A stretch of 64,000 nt of DNA from contig NC_092878.1 in the NCBI RefSeq assembly GCF_028372415.1, positions 137,552,250-137,616,249 of the forward strand. Direction: 5' to 3'. Of the stretch, positions 46,511 through 58,334 are shown piece by piece (position 1 is the stretch's first letter; the number at the start of each line of letters is the position of its first letter). The notes below the pieces were generated by a model. That model saw nothing but the letters and a program-made list of their open reading frames with translations. It was not told the origin of the DNA and made no database searches. Source of the DNA: Notamacropus eugenii (taxonomy: Eukaryota; Chordata; Mammalia; Diprotodontia; Macropodidae). The translations under genes were made by a program, and so were the position numbers.

Positions 46511-48639
46511 TTCAACACATTCTCCAAAGCTGGCATTGTAGCTTTTCACTGAACTTAGTTTTTTCTCCCATCAGGTCTCTAGCAAATAATGAGGAATTTC
46601 ACTGGACAAGCTCTGAATCCTTAGCACCTCCCCACTAATGTTTCATGAGAAGAAGGGTCTGATATAGTAAAGTGACTCACCCGAGGGGCCTTGAGCAAAT
46701 CACTTATGACCTCAGAGTCAGTCACTGCCATCAGCAAGAGGTCTAAGTCACATAAGAGCAGGTGTAGCTCAGCATGACAGAATTAATGATGCTTCCAGAC
46801 AGGACTTAAAGCAAAAGACAAAAAAAAGGTCCTGCGACCTTTAGGCCCTAACATATCCCAACTGTATTTCCAGAGGATTCCTGAGAGCAAGCCACAACCA
46901 CATTCTAAACCCTGTTTCTCTGATAGTCAGATTCTCAGCCAAGTAGATTTGGCTCCCACTTCTTCCAAGCTCAGTGGAACTTGTTTCTAGATTAGGATCT
47001 CTCAAGGGAGCCCCCACATTTGCACAGTGGGATCCTTTTCACTAATGATTAGCAGGTCTAACAGATAAGAGGTGTGACTATAGTGGGAAAAGACCAGTGG
47101 CCATGAGTCACATGATGTTGCATGCTATGCCAAAAAAAAAAAAAAAGTTCTTAGAAGCAATTCTAAAGAGAAAACAATATTGCTGGATCATATTCTCAAG
47201 CCAAGGGTAATATTTTAAATCACCAGGTTTTTTATTTTGAACAAATCAGAACAAAAAAGAAATTCCTTGGAAGAAATTTATGGGAATACGTATTTGGGAA
47301 TTAGATCAAAAATCTGATTAGGAAGCATATAAATTCATTTTTTTCTCAATAAAGTATTTAATACTATCTCAGATAGGGCAAGCAATCCATCTTCTCATTT
47401 TAACTGTTCAAGATTTGTAGTATATTTTTCCTTAAATTTCCCTCAGAGTAATGAAATGACTAAGGAGTGTCCTATACAACCAAAGCAACATCAGATGTAA
47501 TGGAAAGATTCAGTAGGTCTAATACTGCTGTTCAGAAAAGCAGTCTTGCAAATGTCAGGAGCTGGACTCTTCTGCCATTTTTGCTGCCATGTAGACTGGC
47601 CACAGTCAATCAGATCCACCCAACCTCCTAGTAACATCTCATTCTGTTCCCCCAAGCTTTCTTCTGTTCAGTGTACCAGAAAAGCAAGCAGCTATCAAGG
47701 GAATCATTAAAACCAGAAGGGGGAAAAAAAAAATAAAAACAAGCCAGACTCACAAACTTGTATCAAAAACCTACATTCTGAAAGAAAAAAATGCCCCCTT
47801 ATGGGACAGAGAACTTAATTTCAAATTCACTCATTGACTTTCTACAACGTTCAACCTGTCACATTTTCAAGTGACATAACACAGTACAAAGGAGAAAAAT
47901 AAAACCCTTATTTCTTTTCAAAATCACTTTTGAGATCATACCAAATCCTTTCAAGTAACTCATGAAAAAAACTAGAGAGTAATATGCATTCTAGCAGTGC
48001 TATCCAAAGGACTTCCTTATTGCATCTGAAATCCAGATGTGTTCTGACTCCACTAGAGAATCCCACAAGATTCCAAGTACAAGTAACAATGTTCCTCTTA
48101 TCCAAACGGATATTATGTCTTATTGGCTGAGTTCTTTCATAAGCCCCGGGGCAGGAGTAGCACCTTTCACATAACAAGTTTTAATTGAACCCTGTGAACA
48201 ATTCAAGGATTTTTACCTCGGGACAAATATGAAGCTTATGTTCTGCATTCAATATAAAAAGAAACAATTTTACAGAAAAAAAGGTTTAGCGTTAATTCAA
48301 CTCGCTTCGTAAAACTACAATGCTGCTTATTGCTTGGAAAACAAGACGCTTACACACTTGGTTTGTATGGAGCAAAAAATGAGGGAAAAAAAGTAGATGC
48401 TGTTTTAGAGATGAATTCTTAGTACTGCTGCAAGGAGAGTTTCCAGATTGAATGAGGAAAGTCCTTCTGCCTTGCTCCTATAAAAATATATTCAAAGAAA
48501 ACAGTATTAGTTTTTAAAATACATCTTATTTCTTTAAAATTATTAAGTACCCCCCAAATGTTGATTTATAAAAGCTTCCTTAAAGGGTTGATTCTGGTGG
48601 TCATTGTAATAAAGTTCCACATTTTAGCCATTTACTTTG

Positions 48640-48815
48640 GCACAAATAGTAGTAGAAAGAGTCACAAGACACAGATTCAAATTCCACCCTTGGCACTGAT
48701 TACCTATGTGACCTTGGATAGGTCACTAATCTCCTTGGGCTGAAGTTTGCTCAGGCATGAAATGAAGGCACTGGACTAAATGGTCTTCCTTCCAGGTCCA
48801 TATAAGAACCCATGC
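48640..48815 (+). repeat. MIR-like SINE
   Basis: 'agattcaaattccacccttg', 'tatgtgaccttggataggtc' and 'gactaaatggtcttccttcc'. Confidence 0.75.
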
Positions 48816-48844
48816 ATTGTTGAGTAAAACGTTCAAAGCAAAGA

Positions 48845-48905
48845 CTCCCTTGCCAGTCAATCAGCAGGCATTTATCAAGCATCTATTGTGTGTCCTGGGT
48901 TCAGA
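48845..48905 (-). repeat. L2 LINE 3' terminus
   Basis: 'aatcagcaggcatttatcaa' and 'gcatctattgtgtgtcctgg'. Confidence 0.65.
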
Positions 48906-48919
48906 TCAAAATCAATTAA

Positions 48920-49200
48920 CATGGAGTGGTGGAAAAAGCAATGGTCTTAGTCAGAAGACCTGGTTTCCAGCATCAGTTTGGGTGCTTACTAGCTGTATGA
49001 CCATAAGCAAACTATTTAACCTCTCTGAGCTTCAGTATATATTCATATATGTATGTATATGTATATATATATATGTATATGAAAGGATAATATTTAACCC
49101 CCTTAAGGTTTTTGAAAGAAAGATGCAAACCACAATGTTTTATATAAATATGAACTATTTTTATTATCACAATAATTCAAAGCTTTGTGACATTAGGTGC
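48920..49200 (+). repeat. MIR SINE split by a TA-rich tract
   Basis: 'gtggtggaaaaagcaatggt', 'tgtatgaccataagcaaact' and 'aacctctctgagcttcagta' lead into TATA repeats (49,040-49,082), then the MIR tail 'gaaaggataatatttaaccc'. Confidence 0.65.
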
Positions 49201-49284
49201 TATCTATAAGAGTGGAGTGGAGGCTTAGGGAGTGTCAAGTATGTATGCAAGTAGTTAAAGGTCCTAAATGGACTGTTCTAATAT

Positions 49285-49495
49285 TCCATCTAGGCCTGGA
49301 GTCAGAAAGATGTGAGTTCAAATCCAGTCTTAGACATTATTAGCTGTATAAACTTGGCTGCCACTTAACTGTTGTCTGCCTCAGTTTCCTCATCTGTAAA
49401 ATGGGAATGATTATAACACCTACCTCCTAGAGTAGTTGTGAGGATAAAATGAGATAATGTTTGTAAATCATTTTGAAAATCTTAATTATCATTTA
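49285..49495 (+). repeat. tRNA-headed CORE-SINE
   Basis: 'gtgagttcaaatccagtctt', 'gcctcagtttcctcatctgt' and 'gtgaggataaaatgagataa' are well preserved. Confidence 0.88.
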
Positions 49496-49674
49496 TTTTT
49501 TAGAACCAAATGCATACTGTATCCTTAACATAATCACACAACTAATTCAAGAATAACATTAATAATGAAACATTTAAATAGACTACCATAATTCATATTA
49601 GAGGTAAAATAATAGAGGTATTTCACTTTGTGGTAGCTGTCACCAAAGAAACAGAAAATGGCAATCTGAAGGAT

Positions 49675-49795
49675 TTAAGTGTCTGCTGTGTTCCAGGCAT
49701 CACACCAGGTACTGATGATAGAAACCCAAAGCTGAAACACTCCCAGCCTTCAAGTAGCTTAAATTCTATCAGGGGAGATATACACATATATTCAG
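49675..49795 (-). repeat. L2 LINE 3' end
   Basis: 'gtctgctgtgttccaggcat' and 'cccagccttcaagtagctta'. Confidence 0.7.
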
Positions 49796-50029
49796 AATGT
49801 CCCAAAACTCAGTGCAATTTTAAGCCATTAAAGTTTAAGAATTATTATTACCATTATTCAGACCAAAGACACACTTTATCCTTAACATAATCACGTAGCA
49901 GTTAATGTATTTTTTAAAAAAAAACTTTAAGCTGTACTAGGACTTTTGGGACACCTGTAGTAAAAATCAGCACATATATGCATGTATATATATATATACA
50001 TATGAAAAATATGTGTGAAGTAAAACACA

Positions 50030-50110
50030 GGGTAATTGGGGGAATCAGAAAAGCCTTCCCATAGAGATAATATTTAAGCTGAGCTTTGAAGGCAACTAGG
50101 CGTTCAAACA
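50030..50110 (-). repeat. L2 LINE 3' UTR piece
   Basis: 'gaaaagccttcccatagaga' and 'aagctgagctttgaaggcaa' read as reversed L2. TA-rich runs lie just before it and at 50,610-50,645. Confidence 0.6.
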
Positions 50111-50265
50111 GGTCATTCCAGCTCTGGGGGACTTAGAGATCATTTAACCCACCTCCTTCTCCCTCCATACCCCCACCAATTTTACAGATGAGGAAATTAA
50201 GGTTTAATATGGGGGGAAAGTGACTTGCACAAAATCACGCACCATACATAGGTGGTAGACCTGAA
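50110..50265 (-). repeat. MIR SINE
   Basis: 'ttttacagatgaggaaatta' and 'gtgacttgcacaaaatcacg'. Confidence 0.75.
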
Positions 50266-50899
50266 AAGTTTCATTAAAATTGAATACTTTAACTGGAAAG
50301 AATATGGAGTTTGATATTTAATGATATTTAACAATCTGTAGGGAGTGTTCTTATAAATCATTTTAATTACCATATGTTTTTACAAACCTAGATTTCCATA
50401 TGCCTCCAAATGAGGCACACACAAGTAGCAGTGAGCACTACTTCTAAGTCCCTTCCAAGATTGGCATGGAAGTGGCAAAGCATAATTTGAAACCATTTCT
50501 AGCAACTGAAAATAAACCTCCTCTATGTTTACATGCACTTTTCTTAAAAAGGAATTTTTTTTCTCATTTGAAAGGAAACAAATCTGAATTGAGCTGCCTA
50601 ACAATTTTATATATATACATATATATGTATATATATATATACATCTCAGTTTTATATATACATGTATATTTGTGTGTGTGTGTGTTTAAGCATAAAATTA
50701 CTTCATTTAAGAGACAGGTCATTTTCCAAATTTTACATGGTATTCATCTCATAAACTTGTCAGAAAATGAATACATTTCTAACTATTTCATTTCTCTTTT
50801 TTCTGTATATACAGATTTTTGTTTACCAACATCAGTCCAACTATTTCATCAACTATTTCCAAGAAAGTGGAAATTCTTTTTGGAAAAGGAAATTCTTTT

Positions 50900-52395
50900 T
50901 GCCTCCTACTCTGTCCTCCTCTCCCTCCTTATCTGATAACGAAGTGTCACTTGATCCCTGCTCCTCCTGTCTTCTCCAATAGATCAAATCCTAATTCTCC
51001 TCTACCTCTTTAACGTTCAACTTTTCCCTTCAAACATTCTCAAGTCTCCCTAATCCTTAAAAATCCTTCACTAGACCTCAAAATTACTTTGAGCTATCAT
51101 TCCATATCTCTACTCTGTTCCTGAATCATGTTCCATGGAAAAGTTATCACAGTTACCAACATTGATGATGTTTTGTCAGTCTTAATCCTTCTGGAACTAG
51201 CTGCTGCATTCAACCGGTCTCTTCTGTATTTCCATGAAACTACTCCCTCTTGCTTAACTGTCTTCCTGACTGACTACTATTTCTCGGTTTTCTTCACTGA
51301 ATAATCTAGCATCCATCATCTCACTAAACTGTGAATGCTCCCCAAGGTTCTCTCCCATGGGCTCAAATATGTTTTTTATGTAGATCTATCTATCTATCCC
51401 TCCCCAGAATTTCCCCTGAGCCTCAGTCCCACATCACCAATTACCTACTGGTCATTGCAAGCTGGATGTCTTGGAGTCATCTTCAACTCAATGTGTCAAA
51501 AAGTGAGCTCATTTTCTTTTCCCTTAAACCCCCCTCCCCTTCTTCCCAAACTTTTCTATTTCTGTCTAAGGCATCACCGTCCTTCCGGTTTTTCAGATTC
51601 ACAACATTGGCATTTTCTGCTATTGCTTACTCTCCCTCATCCCACAGATCCAACCACGTTGCCAGATCTTATCTTTTATACCTTCATGACCTCCTCTGTG
51701 ACTCACACCCCCTCATTTCAGACCCTCATCACCTGTCAGCTAGATTATATCAACATTCTCATAATTGGTACCCAGCCTAAGCCTCTCTCCCTGCTTACAG
51801 TCCAGTCTACACACTACCAAAGTGCAGTTCTCTAAGTGTAGATCTGACCTTGCCACTCCCCTGCTTAATTAACTCCAAGGACTTTCTTTTCTATTCTTAT
51901 TCTAGAATAAAATAGAAACTTCTCTGTTCATCTCTCAAAGCCCCACACAACCTGGCTCTAAGCTATCTTTTTAGCTTCTTTGGACATAGCTGTCCTTCCT
52001 CTCTGCAATCCAGCCAGATGAGCCTTCTCTTTGTTCCTCCACACACAACATTTGATCTCCCACTTCCATCCCACATGTCTGAAATGTACTTCCTCCTCAT
52101 ACCTCAGAGAATTCCTGTCTTCCTTTAAAACACCATTCAAGTGCCTTTTTTCTTTAGGAAGCCTTCCCTGATCCCCCTTAATTGCCACCCCCTCCCAAAC
52201 TACCTTGTAATTGACTACTTTGTGTATATTTGTTTTCATTCACTTTATAATTATGCCGTATGCATTTTCAAATGTACTTGTCTCCCCCATTAGTGAGATG
52301 CTCCTGTCAGGTAGGGATTGTTTCATTTTTTGTACTTTTCTCCCTGGTGCCCATTACTTAGTTAGTAAGAGCTTAATAAATACTGACTGAATCAT
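50900..52395 (+). repeat. L2 LINE, ORF2 end plus 3' UTR (longest copy)
   Basis: About 1.5 kb of L2: 'ctggatgtcttggagtcatc', 'cagaccctcatcacctgtca', 'caaggactttcttttctatt', 'cctcagagaattcctgtctt', and an L2-type tail near 52,370. A 166-codon open frame (51,335-51,835) lies within it and is not a gene. Confidence 0.82.
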
Positions 52396-52584
52396 TCGTC
52401 TTTTAAAATAAACTGAACAGAAAAGAAAAATGAGTTCCACGGATGAAGACTCCGAAGAATACCCAAATTCTTCTCATTATTTCCGTTTTTCTTCTTTTGG
52501 TTTTCTTAGTATCTTAAGGACCAAATGCTTTGGAAACCCATGTGTTGTACACCATTCATTCAATACACTGAATCTTTGTATTAA

Positions 52585-52745
52585 TAGACGGTTTGTTGTG
52601 TTGGAAAGAACATTAGCCTGGGTTCTGTGTCTGGCTCCATTTCCACAGAGAAGTCACTTAGCTTATTTAACTCTGGGCCTCCATGAAGCAATATTTAAAA
52701 TAAGAAAGTTGAACAAGGTAACATGAAAGTCTCTTTCAGGTTTAG
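52585..52745 (+). repeat. MIR-like SINE
   Basis: 'gtgttggaaagaacattagc' and 'gggttctgtgtctggctcca' in SINE order. Confidence 0.55.
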
Positions 52746-52749
52746 AAGG

Positions 52750-53180
52750 AAATTGTTTGGTTAATTGGCATTTCCCTCATCTGAAACTATGGTTGTAAAA
52801 AGGCAACACGAGAAAACTGTAGAAGTAACATACTAGAACTAAGTAAAATCAGGATTTTTCACAAGAAAGTAAGATTTAAGATTCAAAAAGAGCCTTCCTT
52901 CCCTCTATCTTCCTCTTGTCCAGCAGGAAATCACTATAGGTGTTAGGTGTTTTCTCCCCTTCAGTTGAAAGAGCCTAAGAATGTTATTAATACTAATAAC
53001 GAACATTATTAAGAATATCTGCACTGGAAGTTCTCAATTCAGATTTTTCACATTTTTTATTACAGTTTTTTAGATTTCATTTTGATTTTGTCAAACAGAT
53101 CCTTGCTTTCACTGTTATAAGTAATTCCTTCCCTTAAATAGATTAGCATTGTCTCTATTACTTCTTAAAACCCAACATAG
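52750..53180. other. Intergenic, unassigned
   Basis: AT-rich; nothing recognised. Confidence 0.35.
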
Positions 53181-53184
53181 TTGT

Positions 53185-53295
53185 CTCGAGCATTAAGAGG
53201 TTAAGTGACTTGCCCAGGATCACACAGCCAGGATGTGTCAGAAATTGGGCTGGAACCTAGGCCTTCCTGACTCCAAGGACAATTTGCTATCGCTG
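53185..53295 (-). repeat. MIR SINE
   Basis: 'ggttaagtgacttgcccagg' and 'atcacacagccaggatgtgt' with 'gaacctaggccttcctgact'. Confidence 0.85.
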
Positions 53296-53539
53296 TGCCA
53301 ATTAACTCACAAACCTACCTGGTCATGCTTCTCTGGTTTTGGTTTTATAGAGGGCTTCTCTTCACTTAATAAGAACATCAAAATCAGTGATAGTAACAAC
53401 AGTAAATTGCCTTTATTTGGCACCTCACACTTTACAACTACTTTCCTCAAAGCATCCCGTGAGGTAGGTAGGTATAAGTGCCATGCTATTATTACCTTAT
53501 TAGTTATTATCACAGCTGAGGATCTGGAGTTCTCTCTGC

Positions 53540-54020
53540 TGAGGATATTCTCATTCTTTCAGTCACCCAGGTTTGTACCTTCCAAGGCATCCTTTCCTCT
53601 TCCCTTTTCCTATCCTTCCATATCCAGGCATTTGTCAAGTCTTTTCATACCTTCCTTGGAACATTGCTGATATCCATCCCCTTACCTCTGCTCATACAGT
53701 CAGCACCTCGGTACAGTCTCTCGGGTAGAGTACTCATCTGGAGGCTTCTCTACATTCAATCTCTTCCTCATCTCTCTGCTTCTCACAAGTTCAAGCCTCT
53801 ATTCACATATCTCCTCCTATAAAAAAAACAGCCCCTCATACTCTCCTCAATTCTGGGGCACTTTCCTGCATCAGTTTTCATTGTACTATATCTATGTATT
53901 TGCTGGGTCACCTCCTTCTAGTAGAATGCCCCTTGAGGGCAGGGACTTTTTCCTTTTTGTCTTTGTATCTCATACAGTGCCTGGTACCTAAGGGTACTGA
54001 ATAAATGTTTGTTGATGGAT
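53540..54020 (+). repeat. L2 LINE 3' end
   Basis: 'tctcacaagttcaagcctct', 'cccttgagggcagggacttt' and 'cagtgcctggtacctaaggg' end in 'gaataaatgtttgttgatgg'. Confidence 0.8.
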
Positions 54021-54034
54021 TCACATATCCTCCT

Positions 54035-54175
54035 GTTTGAGAGGTACAGTGATGTAATGCACAGAAGGTTGTCGTTAGAGTCAGGAACACAGGAGTTCAA
54101 GTCCCATAGCTGAAATGTGTTGTTTGTATGACCCTAGATTCGTTATTTATCTTCTCAGGGACCTCGGCAATTCTC
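54035..54175 (+). repeat. tRNA-headed SINE
   Basis: 'gaggtacagtgatgtaatgc', 'aggagttcaagtcccatagc' and 'tgaccctagattcgttattt'. Confidence 0.65.
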
Positions 54176-54179
54176 TAAT

Positions 54180-54595
54180 ATAATAATTTGCCGAGCCAAT
54201 TTGCGCTGGTTAGAAAGAATTTCCTCGCTGACAGTTCTTTATGCATAGATCTAGTTTAAAAAAAAATCACTTCCTACCACTCTCTGCTTAGAATTTATAC
54301 CCAAATAGAGGAGAGAATTGCCATATGTAGCTAACAGCCCATGCTTTGGGTTACATGATATTTTGAAAGTCCCCAGGGTATATCAGAATACCCGGGCATT
54401 CAACCAACCAGCCACAATGAGGAAATCAGTCATCTCCAATGGTGCTATAGGCATTCCGGCTAGTTTTAGGTCTTACTCCACCCCAGGGCAACCCCAGAGT
54501 AAATATTTGCAGCCTGGGTTGGGTTCAGATAACTTGGTGCTTCCCCTGGAGGTCTATTCTAGGAATGGACAAACTGTGGTGATCTAAAAAGGCTC
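54180..54595. other. Intergenic, unassigned; small open frame of no known family
   Basis: An 89-codon frame (54,318-54,587, +) matches nothing I recognise and has no support as a gene. Confidence 0.3.
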
Positions 54596-54599
54596 CTTG

Positions 54600-54845
54600 G
54601 CAAAGAATCCCTGCCTGAAGCATAAGCTTCTTCTATGGCATTCCCAATAAGTGGTCATCAGCCTTTCCTTGAACTCATTGCAGGAGCTCTCCTGCAATGA
54701 CAGGGAACTCACTACCTCACAAGGCATCCCAGTTCACTATCAGTTAGTTCTAACTTCTAGGAAACACTTTCTTATATTGAACAGAAATCTCTCTCCCAGT
54801 AACTTCCATCTATGGTTTGATTATAGGGCTCTCTTGGTGAATTAA
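54600..54845 (-). repeat. CR1/L3 LINE 3' end
   Basis: 'gacagggaactcactacctc', 'ggcatcccagttcactatca' and 'gaacagaaatctctctccca' are the reversed CR1/L3 3' end. Confidence 0.75.
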
Positions 54846-54849
54846 CCCT

Positions 54850-55630
54850 TCAAAGGAGGTCCTAAGGAATTTAACCTAAACAATCAGGCATCTCTTCTAT
54901 GGGTACTCCTCAAGAGGAGTAGACCCACCATGACTGATTAATGATCTCATGGACAGAAGCCCAGCCAACAGACCAGGAGTGAGCTTCCCAATGCAAAACT
55001 ACTTGGAAAGATTTTATACTACATCATGGCCCTAGGTTTTGGACTCTCCTTGGCCCAGCCCCAGTTACTTCATGGGGGAGTGGGGCTGGCTCCTAGGTTG
55101 GAACAGATTTAGGGAAAGGGGGGACAGGAGGGAATGGGAATGACAAGACAACTCATTGGCTACAGAAGGAGAGTTCCTGTGGTCATTAGCTTTCCTAATT
55201 GGTCTTATAGCCTCATCTCTTTTCTCTCCAACCCATCCCCCACACAGCTACCAAGAAGATGTTCCCAAAGCAGCCTCTGACCATCTGTCTCTCTCTCTTT
55301 CTCTTGCTCAAGGGAGAGAGTCACAAAAACACAGCTCATACGAGTCAGAGGCAGGATGGAACCTAGGTCTTCCCAACCTTGATGCCAGTTCTCTAGCCCT
55401 GATACCATGATGTACTCAGGGAGGGGGAGAAGCATAATAGGGTGGGATGAGGAGGCAGGAAAACAAAAGAGAAGTATAATTAAGCATAGAAATAGCTGAA
55501 ACTGAGGGAAAAGAAAAGATTCAAACAACTGAGTCAGAAACAGTCAGGGGATGGATTGAAAATGGCTCCTTCCCTCAGGAGTCAAGCAATCTTATTTCAG
55601 TTACTAGCACTGAGGAACACACTGATTGGA
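54850..55630. other. Intergenic, mostly unassigned
   Basis: A SINE-like reverse phrase (gcaggatggaacctaggtct) occurs near 55,340-55,420; the rest is unassigned. Confidence 0.4.
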
Positions 55631-55681
55631 GTTTTAGGCCAGAGGTTCTTCCACACTTTTGGTGTCACAGACCCCTTCTCA

Positions 55682-55912
55682 GAATAATGCCAGCTAGGTG
55701 GCCAGTGCTAGAGCCAGGACTTGGAATCCGAAAAAACTGAGTTCAAATCTGGCCTCAGATTCTTCCTTAGCTATGTAACTCTGGGCAAATCATTTAACTT
55801 CTGTCTGCCTCAGTATGCACATTTGTAAAATGAGGGTAATAATAGCTCCTACTTCATAGAGTTGTTGTGTTAATATATGTAAAGAACTTTGCAAACCTTA
55901 AAGCAATATAGA
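55682..55912 (+). repeat. tRNA-headed CORE-SINE nested in the hAT element
   Basis: 'ccagctaggtggccagtgct', 'gagttcaaatctggcctcag', 'cattgtaaaatgag'-type core and 'aagaactttgcaaaccttaa'. Confidence 0.85.
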
Positions 55913-55919
55913 ATATATA

Positions 55920-56410
55920 TATATATATTCTATTTCTATATTAATTTATGTGTATTTATTTTAGGTTTTTGTTGGTTTTCAGTTTTTAGCAGTCACTTCC
56001 ATAAATTTTAAATTTTCTCCCCCTCCCTCCTCCTTCCCCCCATGATGGCATGTAATCTTATATAGATTCTACGCATACATTCTTATTAAACACATTTTCA
56101 CATTAGTCATGGTGCATAGAGGAATTAAAACGAATGGGAGAAACCATGAGAAAAAACAGAGCAAAACATAACAAAAGTGAAAATAGTCTGCTTCATTCTG
56201 CATTCTGACTCCATAGCTCTTTCTCTGAACGTGGGTTGCATTTCACATCATGAGTGCTTTGGAAATGTTTTAGGTCCTTGCATTCCTGTGAAAGGTTAAG
56301 TCTATCAGAAACAATCCTCACACGCTATGGCTGTTACTGTGTACAGTGTTCTCCTGGTTCTGCTCATTTCACTCAGCATCAGTTCATATAAATCTTTCTG
56401 GGTTGTTCTG
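55920..56410 (-). mobile_element. 5'-truncated L1 LINE nested in the hAT element
   Basis: Reverse L1 3' UTR and ORF2 end: 'ttttctccccctccctcctc', 'catcatgagtgctttggaaa' and 'tcactcagcatcagttcata'. A possible short duplication gaatatata flanks it at 55,911 and 56,409. Confidence 0.8.
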
Positions 56411-56684
56411 AATATATACTTTTTTAAAACAAGCTCACAGACTCCTGGGTAAGAATTCTGCTTTAGGCTGTGCCTAACCCTTCTGCTTCCCTGTCAAGAT
56501 GCCAGTGTTACATACAGGTCTTACTTGTTAGGAAACACAGTAACTTAGAAGTTAGGAGAGGAATACAGGAAAAAGTCTAGCACAGATTTGAGACCATGAA
56601 GGCAAAAACTATGAGCCTACATCACGTTTCCTTCTGTACAGTGCATTTATCAAGAATCCTTTTCACTTTTCTGCACTGTCACTA

Positions 56685-56820
56685 TTCTCATTTTACATGG
56701 GGTGGGAGGGAAGGAGAATTTCAGTGAGGTCAAGTGACTTGCTTTTGCTACAGCCAACAAGACAGAATGGACAGCTGAACTCAGTTCTTCTGACTCCAAG
56801 ATCAGGTATGTTCCATTACA
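56685..56820 (-). repeat. MIR SINE, diverged
   Basis: 'ctattctcattttacatggg' and 'ggtcaagtgacttgcttttg'. Confidence 0.6.
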
Positions 56821-56824
56821 GTGG

Positions 56825-57095
56825 GCAGCCAAGAAGGTAGGTAAGCAAACTCAGTAGGCAGAAGAAGGGACAAGCTGACTGTGACTGGTCTGCTCTGGGC
56901 TCTCCCACTGCCCCCCGCCACCTCCTCCCCACATTGAGGCTGTCTGGCCTATTACAAATAGACAGCTCAGAATTCTTTGGCCTTTGCTGACCATCATCAC
57001 TGCATTTGCCAATAAAATTATCACTCAGATCCTGAAACAACGTATGATCTTTCCTCAGTGTTTGCACTATATTCAAGTCAAGTCAACAAATCAGC
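56825..57095. other. Intergenic, unassigned
   Basis: Nothing recognised. Confidence 0.35.
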
Positions 57096-57099
57096 TGAA

Positions 57100-57335
57100 T
57101 AGCTAGGTGATGCAGTGGATAGAGCACCTTGCTTGGAGTGAGGAAGACCTGACCTCAAACCTTCAAATGTGACTTCAGACACTTACTAGTTGTGTGACCC
57201 CTGTACAAGTCACTTAACCCTGTCTGCTTCAGTTTCTTCATCTGTAAATGAGTTGGAAAAGGAAATGTATCTTTGCCAAGAAAACTGCAAAAGGGGTCAC
57301 AAAGAGTCAGATATGAATGGAATGACAAACAAAAA
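57100..57335 (+). repeat. tRNA-SINE with RTE tail (MAR1-like), first copy
   Basis: Full head-to-tail: 'agctaggtgatgcagtggat', 'gacctgacctcaaaccttca', 'ggaaaaggaaatgtatcttt' and the RTE-derived end 'ggggtcacaaagagtcagat'. Confidence 0.88.
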
Positions 57336-57424
57336 GTTGGTATTAACCACAACGTTAATCACTGATTCTCTCTATAGAAACTAAAGAGGAAAGTAATTAT
57401 TATAATAATAGTTAATATTTATAT

Positions 57425-57660
57425 AGAGGGAGCCAGTAGCTCAGTGGATAAAGCACTGGGCCTGGAGTCAAGAAGACCTGAGTTCAAATACAGTCTTAGA
57501 CATTTACTAGTTGGGTCACTTAACACTGTCTGCCTCGGTTTCCTCATCTGTAAAATGAGTTGGAGAAGGAAATGGCAAACCACTCCCATATCTTTGCCAA
57601 GAAAATTCTAAACGGGGTCATGAAAAGTCAGACATAACTGAAAATTACCAAATAACAAAA
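57425..57660 (+). repeat. tRNA-SINE with RTE tail (MAR1-like), second copy
   Basis: 'gtagctcagtggataaagca', 'gagttcaaatacagtcttag', 'ggagaaggaaatggcaaacc' and 'ggggtcatgaaaagtcagac'; same orientation and family as the copy 90 bp upstream. Confidence 0.9.
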
Positions 57661-57672
57661 ACTATGCGCCAG

Positions 57673-57673
<1 letters not shown>

Positions 57674-57717
<44 letters not shown>
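57674..57717. repeat. (CA)n microsatellite
   Basis: About 22 CA units at the start of an L2 end. Confidence 0.98.
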
Positions 57718-57722
<5 letters not shown>

Positions 57723-58040
57723 CAGTGCTAGGTTCAGACACACAAAAAGGTGAAAACAGCCCCTGCTCTCAAGGAGCTCATTGTCCAATGGGTAAGATGA
57801 CACATGAACAACTGTATACAAACAAGATACAGATGGATTGATTAAAGATGATCCCAGAGGAAACGCATTTGTATTAATGCAAGCTGGCAAAATTCTCTTG
57901 AAGAAGGTAGGATTGAGCTGAGACTTGAAAGAAGCCAGGAGGTGGAGATAAGGTGGGAGAGCATTCTAGGAATGGGGAACAGCTGGTAAAAATGCACAGG
58001 GCTGGGAAATGGTTAGCAGTGTTTGAAGAACAGCAAATAG
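57718..58040 (-). repeat. L2 LINE 3' UTR
   Basis: 'ccctgctctcaaggagctca', 'gagctgagacttgaaagaag' and 'gagcattctaggaatgggga' are reversed L2; the CA tract sits within it. Confidence 0.8.
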
Positions 58041-58089
58041 TCCAGTGCCAATGGACCATAGAGTACCCATCATCACACCCCTCCAACTG

Positions 58090-58200
58090 CCAAAGAATTT
58101 AAAGTCTTAAAGGGCAGGGACTACCCCATTTTGGACTTTGGATCCCAAGAACCTAACACAGAGTAAGCACTTCATAACTGTTAAATGGAGGTTGTTAGAT
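58090..58200 (+). repeat. L2 LINE 3' terminus
   Basis: 'taaagggcagggactacccc' and 'gaacctaacacagagtaagc'. Confidence 0.7.
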
Positions 58201-58334
58201 TCATGACATTATGAACTCACTCATTCTCAATGTATACTCCTTACATAATTGTTTCTTTGAAAACTGTGAATTCAATTGCCCCAGGTTACCTGGGACCCAA
58301 ACCAAACTTCCCTCTCTTTAATTTATTGTAAGTA

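Larger units (their letters stand above)
43083..48427 (-). other. C4orf54: Candidate distal 3' UTR exon of C4orf54
   Basis: This stretch has few repeats compared with its surroundings. On the - strand it could begin after the acceptor ctctccttgcag (edge at 48427) and end at tandem AATAAA signals at 43107-43097. Only SINEs and a short L2 fragment (44,895-45,530, 46,150-46,505) and a TA/GATA tract interrupt it. No protein-coding pattern is visible. The link to C4orf54 is an inference from the UTR donor at 62553 and strand; it could instead be ordinary intergenic DNA. Confidence 0.3.
55640..56460. mobile_element. hAT-like DNA element carrying a SINE and an L1
   Basis: Begins 'cagaggttcttcc' and ends 'gggtaagaattctg'; the ends form an imperfect inverted repeat. 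Near-identical 8-bp flanks, ttttaggc (55,632-55,639) and ctttaggc (56,461-56,468), fit a hAT duplication. Inner hAT phrases 'cacagaccccttctcagaat' and 'aagctcacagactcctgggt' lie on either side of the later insertions. No transposase is present. Confidence 0.65.

Noticed and set aside
51331-51835. Two overlapping frames of 149 and 166 codons
   Set aside because: They lie in an L2 LINE; one is a remnant of its ORF2 end, not a host gene.
54318-54587. 89-codon frame between repeats
   Set aside because: No start context, splice pattern or recognisable family; length is within chance.
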